Source of the DNA: Triops longicaudatus
Lineage: Eukaryota; Arthropoda; Branchiopoda; Notostraca; Triopsidae
NCBI GenBank assembly: GCA_022885665.1
Contig: JAGQDJ010000037.1
Location: 124,001 to 188,000 of the forward strand
Direction of reading: 5' to 3'
DNA: 64,000 nucleotides
A model generated the notes under the pieces. It was not told the origin of the DNA, made no database searches, and worked only from the letters and a program-made list of their open reading frames with translations. Of this stretch, positions 54,132 to 64,000 are shown in pieces. Position numbers and translations under genes: made by a program. Numbering within the stretch: position 1 is the first letter of the stretch; each line of letters opens with the position of its first letter.

Positions 54132-56683
54132 TAAAGTGAAAAACGAATAAGAAAACAATTCGAAAAATAAAAGAGTTGAGAAATAAATTAAAAATAGACT
54201 AATTGATATTCTGATAGCTGAAAACTGGAAAAAATATAAAATAAAAATTCATAAAAAAAGAACTAAAATAATATAATTACTCTAAAATATCTAAAAAAGT
54301 GTGAAAAACAAATCAAACGGAGCCCAGTATACCACATGATCGATTCCCATGGAATGCAACGTACCTATCTTCCAAAGCTGCAGCTGTGTCACGTACTTGC
54401 GTTATTTCCTCACAAAGAGCTTTGTATTCCGCTTCTAGCTGCTGATAATGAGGTTCGTCGTAATTGCATTTGTCCAAATCTTTCTGTAAGAAAAGAAAAA
54501 ATTAGTATGAAAGGCGAAAAATGCAAAGGTCTTTTTTACTTTAATTTTCTCAATCTGGGTTTCCATGTTTTTGTAATTCTGTTGATCTTTTGCGAGCAAG
54601 TCCTGGATTTTCTTCACGTCTTGAGATTTCTTGTTGTACTCGCTCTCGTCATGCTTAAGTTTCATTTCACAACGTTTGCGCTCAGTTTCAGCCTCGGCAA
54701 TACTTTGCTTCACAGCTAAAGGAAAACGAAACACAATTAAATGCATCCACATTTACAGAATTTTTTTAATAATTAAACTTAAACTGAACTTAAAATAACT
54801 TTTTTTTCTAGATTTCATTATCTGATACACAAACGAAGAAAACTTTCACAGGAGATTTTTTTTTTTTATATTTTAAATATAAACAAACGTAGTAAACGCA
54901 AGAAAACGGTTCCAAGACTGGAAAAAAGCGTTTACCCATGAGTTGTTCAGCCAAAGTAGCGACTTGTCCGTCTTCGGAGGCGAACATGCCTGAAGAAATG
55001 GCTTGAAGTCGTTTCTGGGCCGCAGCCAAGGCCTCTTTGCCCTTTTCTTCAGCCTCTTTCAGTTTGTGGAAACCTTCAGCCAAGCCTTCGTGCACTTTTC
55101 CCTTCGCATCCAACGTAGCTTGATCCTAAATAGCCCAAAAAAAGTGAAATTTCCCTTCTTTTCGCTTCTGAAAAGTAGTAAATTACATCCGCGAGGCTTT
55201 TCATGATCTGCTTAACGCGTTTCTCTTCACGCTTGATGCTATCGCCGATGTTTTTCACATTTGCTAGCGCTTTAGCTTCGGCTTTGTGCTTATCTGTCAC
55301 TGCGTTCTCGAGTTTTTCTAACAAAGGGCCGGATTCCTAGGTAAAATAAAAGAAAACCGATGAAACAAGCTCTTTATACAAAAAAGTCTGAAAAACAAGA
55401 AATACCTTCGCTTTCTTGAGCGTCAGTGATTCAATTTCATGCTTAAGAGGTGGGATTTCTTGCTGGGTATCTGCAATGTTTGTTTTTAGCATTTCCACAG
55501 CTTTGCTCACATCCTCATAACGCTCCTTCGCTTTTCCGCACGCAGCCTAAGACAATTTGACGGAGTTATTACAAAAAATCAGAATTTAAATGTTCCAAAA
55601 AATTACGACCTAACTTAAAATTTCAGAGGATATAAAAAATAGTGTTATTACTTCCAAAGCTGAGTAAGTATACGCCGCGTGTAATTTGTTCAATTGTTCT
55701 AATTCTCGCTGCGTCTTTTGAAACTGGAAATACTGCGCCCGCTCGCCTTTGAGTTTATCCAAAGCTGGGGTGATTTCCTCATCGATAATCTAGGACGAAT
55801 ATGAATTTAGAAAGGTAAAAATGGTAACTTTGAATAAAATTCCGAGTTACGGCATTGATTTCTTTAAGTTTTGCATCCTTTTTCTCGATAGTTTTAACAG
55901 CACTCTGCTTCTTGGTCTCGTACATACGCGTACCGGCAGCTTCCTCAATCATGGAAAGAATCTGAAAGTAAGACGGTAAATTTTTACTTTTTCTTTCAAA
56001 TAAATAAACTAAAAAAAAAATAAATAAAAACGGGATAAATTACTTCGGGTGGTTTCATGTTCAATACTTTGGTAACTCGACCTTGCATGATAAGAAAGTG
56101 TGGGTTATTGACGTTGAGTTGCACGGATTGGAAAAGATCTTGCACACGGCTGTTCGGTACATTGCTTCCGTTAATGAGATATTTGTTCTTTCCTCCCATA
56201 ACGATCTAATAATACACAGAGGATGTCTTGCTCATGAAAAATTATTGTATCTAAGCATAGTTTAAAGTTTTAACTGCACCTGTCGCGTAATAGTGATTTC
56301 GTCACATTGTTCGTAGCCCAAAGGGCTTTGGGATTTGTCCAAATTCTCGAAGATAATAGTTACTGTAGCTTTAGTAACACCAGCTTGTCCATTTTTATAG
56401 ATCAGCTCCTGCATGTTCGTAGCTCGTACCTAGATTAGCAGGTAAATTGAGAAAAACGTATGAAACTGTGGGAAAAAAATGAATGTAGTGTAAACGTAAA
56501 GAGAAATGGGCTTACATGTGTCAAATTGGATATTCCCAGCAAGAAACAAATAGAATCCAGAATGTTGGACTTTCCTGTACCGTTGAGACCAGTGATGGCA
56601 TTGAAAAGTGGATCAAAGCCTTTAATTTCAGTTCTTTGGCCATACGACTTAAAGCCGTCAATGATGACGGACTTTATATGCAT
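50259..56683 (-). CDS. SMC2: structural maintenance of chromosomes protein 2 (condensin core subunit)
   Basis: SMC2 pairs with SMC4 in condensin I and II to compact mitotic chromosomes. Twenty exons join in matching phases to 1,174 codons (human 1,197): 56,683-56,516; 56,429-56,280; 56,205-56,044; 55,961-55,851; 55,789-55,652; 55,546-55,406; 55,336-55,187; 55,125-54,936; 54,715-54,540; 54,483-54,365; 54,065-53,927; 53,818-53,467; 53,114-52,979; 52,722-52,598; 52,540-52,203; 51,968-51,774; 51,604-51,404; 51,081-50,866; 50,670-50,461; 50,366-50,259. Residue landmarks are MHIKSVIIDGFKSYGQRTE at the start, Walker A GLNGTGKS (32-39, Thr where most eukaryotes have Ser), NPHFLIMQGRVTKVLNMKPPE, and IEEAAGTRMYE. 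Coiled coil follows, then the hinge (about 500-665, GDVVDPGGVITGG) and the returning coil. The head ends with ABC signature LSGGQ (1085-1089) and Walker B YILDEVDAALD (about 1110-1120). The basic tail seen beyond the head in vertebrates is nearly absent. Confidence 0.98.
54068..54130 (-). repeat. AAT microsatellite at an SMC2 splice acceptor
   Basis: About 20 TAA/AAT units on the plus strand, that is ATT units on the coding strand, run up to the TTTTCAG acceptor of exon 11. The repeat replaces the usual branch-point and pyrimidine tract of that intron. Confidence 0.93.
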
Positions 56684-57530
56684 CTACAAACGGGCAAAAA
56701 AAGTGGTTAAGCTGTATTTAATTGTAATTATAATAACATTAACATACATTGTGATGACACAAAGGGAAATTTCGGCAAAAAACTCAGTGGAAAAATCACT
56801 GTCTCGTGGAAATGTTAGCAAAAGAAACGAACGCCTCAATACTTTGTTGTGGTGGTTTCGCGCGCTTACCATTTGCGGCTGTGTACGGAAGCGAACGCTG
56901 GCCCGCGATTTGCGAACGGCGAATGAGTTGTCAGTTACGGCAGGCCATGTGCCGTGAACGCTCTATTCAATGCACCATATGAAGGCTTAAATATTAAATA
57001 AAACAATGTTTACATTAATTTTACAACGTAAAATTAAGTTATAAACCTAATTTACATTAACTTGTTATGTGTATGATTGCATTTCATGGTAAAGTCCGAG
57101 TTCTGACGTCTTTATTAGGCTAGCGGTGGGACTGGACAGTTGATACGTCGGACAAACCGCACAAAAATCATAACTAAGGAACTACAAACCAATGTGCCAC
57201 CCTTCTTACCTTAGTTTCATTATTTTTCTTTGTAATGAAGCGCATAGAATTTTGTCAGCAAGACAGCTACTGTAAGCTTCGTATGCTGCGACATTACGTC
57301 CAGAAATGGCACTTTTTTAGCCTACGTAAGTTTACGCCCGGAGGCACTAATTTTTATTCACTAAATAAATTATGACAATTAAATAAAAATTCTCACAATA
57401 CAAAAATGGATTTAAAAGACTTTATTTTTTCGGATGCAAACTATACAAAATAAAAATTGTTTCAAAAAATTATTGGGACTTCTTGTGATACGTTTCATTT
57501 CACTCCACCATGAAATCCTTCCGTCATTTA
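56684..57530. other. gap between the SMC2 start and tetraspanin 1 stop
   Basis: It should contain the SMC2 promoter and leader and the tetraspanin 3' UTR. A tetraspanin polyadenylation signal (AATAAA on the minus strand) lies at 57,421-57,426. An exon-free GC-richer patch at 56,850-56,960 just upstream of SMC2 is a reasonable core promoter location. No further gene is seen. Confidence 0.45.
57421..57426 (-). terminator. polyadenylation signal of tetraspanin 1
   Basis: TTTATT on the plus strand reads AATAAA on the coding strand, 105 bp beyond the tetraspanin stop codon. Confidence 0.55.
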
Positions 57531-59350
57531 TTAGTTATTCCTTATAGCGCAGCACAGCATCATAGAGAAGATTAACCCGAAGATTTCCAATGCACCAACA
57601 CCGAAAGCCACACCCATAAGAAGCGTCATTTGCTTCGGCAAAAATTCCACTACCGCCTTCACACACCCCTATGGAATTAAACATTGAGGTTATTTTTGCT
57701 TAATTTACTCATTCATAGTGAATTATGGGTACATAAACCCGTTAATTAAATCAACATGAAAGGCTAATATAAAGCTTGAAACAAACCGAATTTAAAAGTG
57801 TTCAACCTACTTTTGAGTAAATAATATCCGGGTTAATCTCTCCGACAATTTTGGTTGATGTTTCACAGTTTTCGCTCTTGATATCAACGCAGCATGACTT
57901 AGGCACTTTGTAAATAGGCAGCTCTGTCACATTAAAAGCCTTTATCTGCCAGCTACTAGGTCCATCAATCCCGCAGCAAGCAAACTGTCTCAACAGAAGC
58001 GAATTACAATTACGTAACAAATGATATCCTAAACTCACATATTGTTGAATTTCATCCATAGATTTTTGTTTCACAAGGTCTTTCTCATACTCTTTTAGGA
58101 GATCTGCTAAGAGTGCACGCGTTTGTGGTTCTACCTTTGGTCGACTTTTGGCGACCAGCACGCCAGCGGCGATTTCCAGTACCATGATAATCAACAAGAA
58201 GAAAAAGAACTGAAAAAATAAAACTTTAAGGTTTCCATTTTTGTTTTAAAGTTACATTCTTACCGTTACAAGCATACAAGTACTCTCTTTGCAAGCTCCG
58301 CAACATCCCAGAAAACCCACAAGTGTTATCAGTCCGCCAGCAGCCATCAGCAAGTACGTACCATTGCGCCCTTCCGGAATGTCGGTCGTTGCAACGAATC
58401 GAAAATACGCTGCCAAGGAAAGAATACCTATTCCGGCCAGCTGAAAAAAAATATTCAATAAGTTTGCATATATTTTCAAATGAGACCAAACAAAAAGTTG
58501 ATTAGACAAAAATAAATAAATGTAACAAAATTAAAAAGAAGCCCACAATAAAACTTTGTTAGATATATTAAAAATAAATAAAAAACGGAGTGTCCCTAAA
58601 AATTGCGTTGAAATCACCAATTTTGCTCAATATTTGTTTTATTTTTGTGCAACTGAAATTCCCTTGAATGTACTGCCAGAAATTACGCCATCTAATATGA
58701 AAGAAAACGAAATTTCCCGCACTGGAAGCGTTGCTGATACTAAAATCTGTAAAGGAAGTGGCGGTTTAACGGAAACCCGGCCCAAAGTCGAGACTTCCCT
58801 GGCCGCGACGCACCCCTTCCAAAAGTCCATAATCTATAGCACGGGAAAAAGGTCAGAGTTCGCTGGGTAATTTGGAACACCGATTTTGCCTAAAAGGATG
58901 ACTTTAAATCAGGTTTAAATCGTTTTGATTCAGGTGGTAGAAAGTTTGGCCAATGTGCTATCTTTCTGAAAAACAAGCAACCTATAATTGTCACTGTTAT
59001 CGTTTTGTTCTAAAAATTCGAAGACACAAAAAAAAGAAGTTTTTGCATTCAACACGTTGCCACGAAATTCGTCCAAAAAACGTTCAATTTTGTTATCGAA
59101 GACTGTGTTCAGAATTCGTCCAAAACGTTCGATTTTGTTACCCGAACACTGTTAAGAATTCGTCCAAAAACGTTCGATTTTGTTACTCGAAGACTGTGCT
59201 GTATTCACATAAACACGACATCGTTAAAACTATCGAACTCTGTTTTGAATTACCTTTGAGTAGCATTAGTCACTAATAACTTACCCAGAAAAGAAAATTC
59301 ACGAAAAACACGGTATATTTGAGGCACGCCCATCCGCCTTTTAACCCCAT
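57531..59350 (-). CDS. tetraspanin 1 (CD63-like class)
   Basis: Tetraspanins are four-helix membrane organisers of the plasma membrane, endosomes and lysosomes. Five exons, all joined in phase 0, give 241 codons: 59,350-59,285; 58,440-58,264; 58,209-58,039; 57,984-57,811; 57,668-57,531. The N-terminus is MGLKGGWACLKYTVFF, with juxtamembrane Cys. TM1 spans exons 1-2, followed by a small extracellular loop with an NGT site. TM2 ends at FLGCCGACKES, and TM3 starts FFFFLLIIMVLEI. The large loop has six cysteines: CCG at 141-143, SCC at 168-170, Cys178 and Cys198. TM4 ends in MMLCCAIRNN. The 54-bp intron before CCG is among the shortest here. AATAAA lies 105 bp after the stop. The class is assigned by the six-Cys loop and LVGFLGCCGA pattern; no exact orthologue is claimed. 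Confidence 0.95.
59066..59200 (+). repeat. three-copy 44-47 bp tandem repeat in tetraspanin 1 intron 1
   Basis: Three adjacent units start at 59,066, 59,113 and 59,157. Each opens AATTCGTCCAAAA, continues CGTTC-ATTTTGTTA and ends with a variant of CGAAGACTGTG. They differ by a few substitutions and small indels. Confidence 0.85.
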
Positions 59351-60278
59351 GGTTGAAACTTGGTCAAGTCGTCTCAGTCGCTAAACTTCACTCAGCGTCA
59401 ATGATACCCACGCAAGTGACTTTCAAAGAGGAAGCAGCAACGCGTTATAGCTTTTCTGGAAACCGCTGTCATAAACGTCACTAAGCAAACCCATTACGAT
59501 GACATCACTCGAAAATCCTTAACCGCAACCAATTTCCGACCGTCATTTTATCGCGAATTTGTTAAAAGACAGGTTCGTATGGGGATATTATATTGAAACT
59601 CGAAAATACATATACAAAGAAATACACCCAAACGTGTTTTTTGCCTTTTTTTTTTATTTTGGCGGCTAACGATCTAGTTTTTGTGACGTTTCGTTTCTCT
59701 TTCTCACAAGGTCCTATTTCTGTCTTTTTGTCATACAGCTAATTTGTCATAGCTTAAAGGTGGAAAAACCAAGGAGTCAACAGTTTTAAATAAAGGGTTA
59801 AATAAGTATTCCGAAAATGAGAGAATAGAAAATTAAAAAAATCTTCAACACTTCATTTGCCAGGAAATACTCAGCAAAAAATTGCTTTCAAGTACGCCCA
59901 TTTATGAGAAATATGGCAGTAAGTAACAAAGACTACCTTTTCTGTAATTTCGGCTGGAAAAAATTGCAGCGAAATTCGACTTTTGTTCACAGCAGCATTT
60001 TGTTCACAGCAGCATTTTGTGCGAGTATTCCTAATTTGCGCCGTTTTCCATTGACACGACAATGGTTGTCTAAACTCTTTACTACCTTCTAACTTCGTAG
60101 AAAGTCTTAGAAAAATGGGGAGATAAATTAATAGTCGGGAATATTCACTGCAAAAAGGTTTTTTTAAAAAATCTAGAAAATAAAGGGAAAAAACTTTTTC
60201 TGAGACGTTTCAACAAGTTTCAAGCAAAAAAGATGCATGGTAAAGGTACTTTCAAACATTTTTTCTCGTTATGCTTCT
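59351..60278. other. gap between the two tetraspanins
   Basis: Presumed promoter of tetraspanin 1 and 3' UTR of tetraspanin 2. A 17-bp exact tandem duplication (TGTTCACAGCAGCATTT) lies at 59,984-60,017. No gene is recognisable. Confidence 0.5.
59984..60017 (+). repeat. 17-bp direct tandem duplication
   Basis: TGTTCACAGCAGCATTT occurs twice back to back, without mismatch, in the gap between the tetraspanins. Confidence 0.85.
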
Positions 60279-61988
60279 TTAAGCTTTAAAGTCTTCAATT
60301 TTCCGAATGGCACAACACAAGAGCATGGAGAAAATCATGCCCAACAATTCCACCACTCCCAAGCCAATACCCACTCCAGCGATGTAAACGGCGTGCGTTT
60401 GCAAAAGATCCACCATTTTCGTCGCACAACCCTAAAAATTCCAACAAAAATTATAACATCTCTTCACACTCTTAAAAATATTCAATTATATTAAAAATAA
60501 GTACGAAATATTAAAAACCATCGAAAAAATCTTGTACATTAAAACACTAAATCTTGTACATTACACTAAAGACGGCCAAAGCAAACAGAAATTTTTAAAA
60601 ATTATCAAAATATTAATTAAAAGAAAAAAATGCCAAAAAATAAAATTAAAACATTATTCAGGTATTCAAAAATAAACGTAAAAAAGAAACGAAGTTTTTA
60701 AGATTTGGAACATTTAGAAAATTCAGAATAAAATTATAGATTACGTCGGTGTAGATAGTCCCGGCGAAACGAGCTCCGAGCGTGAAAGTAGTCGACGCTT
60801 TGCAGACGTCGCTCTTCATGTCAGTGCAGCAAGATTCGGGTACTCGGTACGTGCCAGTTATCGACGAGACTCCGAGCTCCAACAAAGATTTCTCTCCGAC
60901 ATTGTTAAAAGCCGAGTTGGCCCAATCGCTCGGTCCATCAGCTCCGCAGCAGTGCAACTAAAAAAAAAAGAAAATCAAAATCAAACCCGGAAAATGCAAG
61001 CTTCGCTAAATTATTTTTTTTCATTTAATTGAGACATACTTTTAACGCACTTAACCTTCTTCAAAGTACAACTAGCATTTTAAGGCAGGGTAACAACATT
61101 TCAGTAGAATTTACGCAGTTAGGTTAGCTAATATGATTAAGGATTTCCAAAAAAAAAAAATTAGAATGTATTGAGCTAATAAGAAATTGTTAAATTCACC
61201 AAATTAACCGTTGAACTAGAACAGCTTAGAAATAACACTACCAGTTAAACTGCGAGTATCGGGAATTTTGAAAAAAAAAAGAATATTCCCTGAAATATTT
61301 TTAAAAATTACTCATACTTGCACCAATGCTTTTAGGACAGCAATTACGTTCATTTTAACACACTAATCTCACTACGTGTTTTGCTACTTTTACATAACGT
61401 ATTATATCTAAACTTATATTTTCATCTTTGCTTTTCACTTAACCTAACCTTTTTATACCAACTGCCGAACTTTTCCACTTATTTCAACGATGTAACCATG
61501 TTTACCGCTTGTTGGATGGCATCGAAGCCTTCAGTTTTGACTAAATCGCTCTTGTATTCTTTGCGAACGGTATTTTTCACAGAGTCTTGGACCATTTTGT
61601 TGAGCTCGACTCGGTGATTCCAGGCCCAGGCGCCAGCTGCTATTTCAGCCACGAGGATCAACAAGAGGAAAACAAAAAACTGGACAAAGAAAAAAGAAAA
61701 AAATGAGATGGAAAGAAGGCTTCCATCAACTCCTTTCTCTCTGTCTTTGGAGATGAAATCACGCTAGCTCATTAAGTATATCAAGGAACTTACCGAACCC
61801 AGCATGCATTGACTTTCTCTGTAGGCTCCACAGCAGCCCAAAAAGCCAACCAATGTCATCAAAGCGCCGGCAGCCAACAACAAGTACGTGCCGGTGAAGT
61901 AGGCTCCTGATGAATCCGTCACTTTCAAGTAAAACGCGGTATCGAAGAGCAGCCATAGGGAGAAGGCCAGAACCGCAAAGCCAGCCAA
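60279..61988 (-). CDS. tetraspanin 2 (CD63-like class), first exon not found in window
   Basis: Four exons in phase 0 correspond one to one with exons 2-5 of the neighbouring tetraspanin: 61,988-61,794; 61,679-61,506; 60,957-60,745; 60,431-60,279 (244 codons). The first starts LAGFAVLAFSLWLLF and holds TM2 ending FLGCCGAYRESQCM. The second holds TM3 (FFVFLLLILVAEIAAG). The third has HCCGADGPSDW and VPESCCTDM with a further Cys. The last opens GCATKM and ends SMLLCCAIRKI plus a short tail. The 22-codon first exon (ATG, juxtamembrane Cys, first half of TM1) should lie upstream; no convincing match was found from 61,989 to 64,000, so it is probably beyond the window. Shared exon structure and adjacency indicate tandem duplication. 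Confidence 0.94.
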
Positions 61989-64000
61989 CTAAAAAAAGTA
62001 AATAAATTGAGTACATGAGAAAATGAGCCTTCAAAATCGAATACAATTAAATCAAGCTTAACACTCGAAATGAGGAAAGGAAAGTTGTATAAAAAGAGGA
62101 AAGTTGTATAAAAGTGAAAGAGAGGCATAAAGCACGGACGATTGACTTTGATTTACGATTTGGATACGTTCCACCAGCCCGAATCAGTTGTGATTCAATG
62201 ACAGTCAAATATCTGCCATTTCCTTTTGCTGACATAGCCATACGTACAATAAAGAAAGAAATTACACCAACGCACAAAAGAAACGAAAGAAATATAATAA
62301 GTTTTAACAAAACATGGAAAGTATGTTTTTTTCTTAAACACAGCGTAGGAGACTCAAGTTGCGAAGGCAGTACAGACTTTCGCAGTAAACGTATTTTCAA
62401 GCTTCTAGGAAAATTACAGTAATTTAAGCTTTTAATTAATCTTAAAGTCAATACAAAATAATAACAAATTGCAAAGAAAGTCAATTATTAGAAGTTATTT
62501 CAAGTTAGAGAAGTACTCGATAAGTAACAAGTAGCAAATTATAATACACACAAAATAAATGCATAAACTACGAGAAAATTCCTCGAAGATTTTGGCCGAA
62601 TTGATGCCTCTTTTTTTTCACCACTTAATAAAACGTAAAAAAAAATAATTTAAAAAAGTGTTAGAGATCTTTACAGATTCTGATAAAGAAATCTCCATGC
62701 CTAGACTGTAAGTGCACGTTAAGTTTGGAAAGCTTGCATGACGCGGTTATCGGGATAAAAAATAAAGTAACTTGCCATATAATCTGTGCTTTATTTGGTC
62801 TCATTTATTGCTGAAAGCGTACTAAAATCCAACAAATGACCATTCTGTGTCTCAAAACGTCTGGATCCCATTAAAGGACAAAGGAGACGAATCAAGGTTT
62901 CTAAAATCTTGTCTTTCCTCTTCCTTTTGCTGCACTCTTCAGCTGGCCCATACTTCCTCTTATAAACACAGGAAACACGTGTTACCTTCGTCAACCTAAA
63001 GGCCCTCAAAAGTGACACTCTCAAGTTCCCAAGCTTCTCCTTTCGTTACACCAAACATAAGATGCACATTTGGTGTTGGACCTCGCCAAGATTACACAAC
63101 GTTATCCCATGTTGGATCTCATTAAAAAGTCACACCTTATGAGGTTTAAGGGCGTTTAGGGAAAACGTACCTCAAGTGGCTCGCATCGATTTTCAACTGC
63201 CCCTTTTCTTTTTTCCTATCTCTCTGGCCTTTTTCTATTTTTCGACTTTTTATATTTCTCTCCATTGCACTTATACTCGGCTTTCAACACTGCCCTGAAG
63301 AGTCCATATAGTCCCTGTTCATTGATCGGTCCGAGTAATGTCGTCACGTGACATTTTCCTCCCCTTTTCTCCTTTCTGTCGGTATCTATGCAAGTATAAG
63401 AATCACAAGCCGGAAACCCCAGTCTGGGCGTGTGTTATGCCAACGCCGTAATGAATCCCGGAAGACCTTTCCAGCGTAAAAAGAAAGAAAAAGGTCTAAA
63501 AACACAAGAAATCTAGAAGCACAACATTTTCCCTTGCTGACATTACACAGAAGTCACGTCCTAACGTTCTGGCTCTGGTGCACGTAATACCAGCAATTGA
63601 CTGACCGCTCGCGGTAAAGGGAGGAGTGCAAAGCTGGGAAACAATTACATTTATCACGCTGTTGACCTTGTGTTAAGCTTAAAAAGGGCGCCAAAATATA
63701 AGATCCTATCTGGAATACAAGATTCAACTTGTGTTTCTGAAACACTACACACTCTCAAGGGAATATGTAGTAAGAAATTTGATTTTCAAAGTCTTACAGT
63801 CAAATATGAAGAAAAATAAATATAACTAAATAAAATGAGCAAAACAAAACTTACAGTCAAATACAGTCAAATACCGAACATAAATACAAGTAAAAAATAA
63901 GTAAAATAAATCTTAGAGTAAAGTACAATTACACAGCTAAATACAGATACTTTTTATTTAACTTGACTATTTGCTCTGAAAATCGTGAAAACTCTGTTAC
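61989..64000. other. upstream or first-intron region of tetraspanin 2
   Basis: If the missing first exon lies beyond the window, this is intron 1. It holds a GTCACGTGAC palindrome at 63,343-63,352 and AT-rich low-complexity sequence toward the end, including repeats of TACAGTCAAATA near 63,790-63,880. No coding exon could be identified. Confidence 0.45.
63343..63352. promoter_or_regulatory. palindromic E-box (CLEAR-type) GTCACGTGAC
   Basis: A perfect 10-bp palindrome containing CACGTG, about 1.35 kb upstream of the first visible exon of tetraspanin 2. The sequence is the optimal site for MiT/TFE and USF bHLH factors in animals. Any link to the tetraspanin is inferred. Confidence 0.35.

Overview
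The window is animal nuclear DNA. Genes are broken by short GT-AG introns (mostly 45-400 bp) and encode metazoan proteins: condensin SMC2, Mediator MED7, ribosome-biogenesis factor RBM28, an otopetrin proton channel, a PAF-acetylhydrolase-type lipase and two tetraspanins. The otopetrin C-terminus (KPGRE, NLAMWIIETFE, FYRFHSSVC) reads by eye like invertebrate, probably ecdysozoan, members. No species can be named. The DNA is AT-rich with AAT microsatellites and A/T homopolymers. Nothing prokaryotic, viral or CRISPR-like was seen.

Layout. 1-26,111 has no recognisable protein gene. It holds a diverged ~390-bp duplicated non-coding element (7,404-7,798 and 18,422-18,803), a promoter-like cluster near 14.4-15.5 kb, and simple repeats. 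26,112-29,522 (minus) is a PAF-acetylhydrolase-like gene with intact catalytic residues but no N-terminal exon on its own strand. A matching N-terminal segment lies on the opposite strand at 29,584-29,928, which suggests a local inversion. 30,433-31,230 (plus) is MED7, converging on RBM28 (31,538-35,719, minus). 39,771-46,318 (plus) is a ten-exon otopetrin. 47,358-48,921 (plus) is an unrecognised secreted Cys-rich protein with a PAN-like start and an unresolved reading-frame change. A weak two-exon minus-strand gene lies at 49,497-50,002. 50,259-56,683 (minus) is SMC2 in 20 exons. 57,531-59,350 and 60,279-61,988 (minus) are tandem tetraspanins with the same intron positions and phases; the second lacks its first exon here.

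The exon models were built by matching donors, acceptors and phases by hand. Spliced coding lengths are divisible by three for SMC2 (1,174 aa), RBM28 (722 aa), MED7 (217 aa), otopetrin (891 aa) and tetraspanin 1 (241 aa). The genes do not form one pathway: SMC2, MED7 and RBM28 are nuclear or nucleolar housekeeping genes, and the others are membrane, secreted or lipid-hydrolysing proteins.
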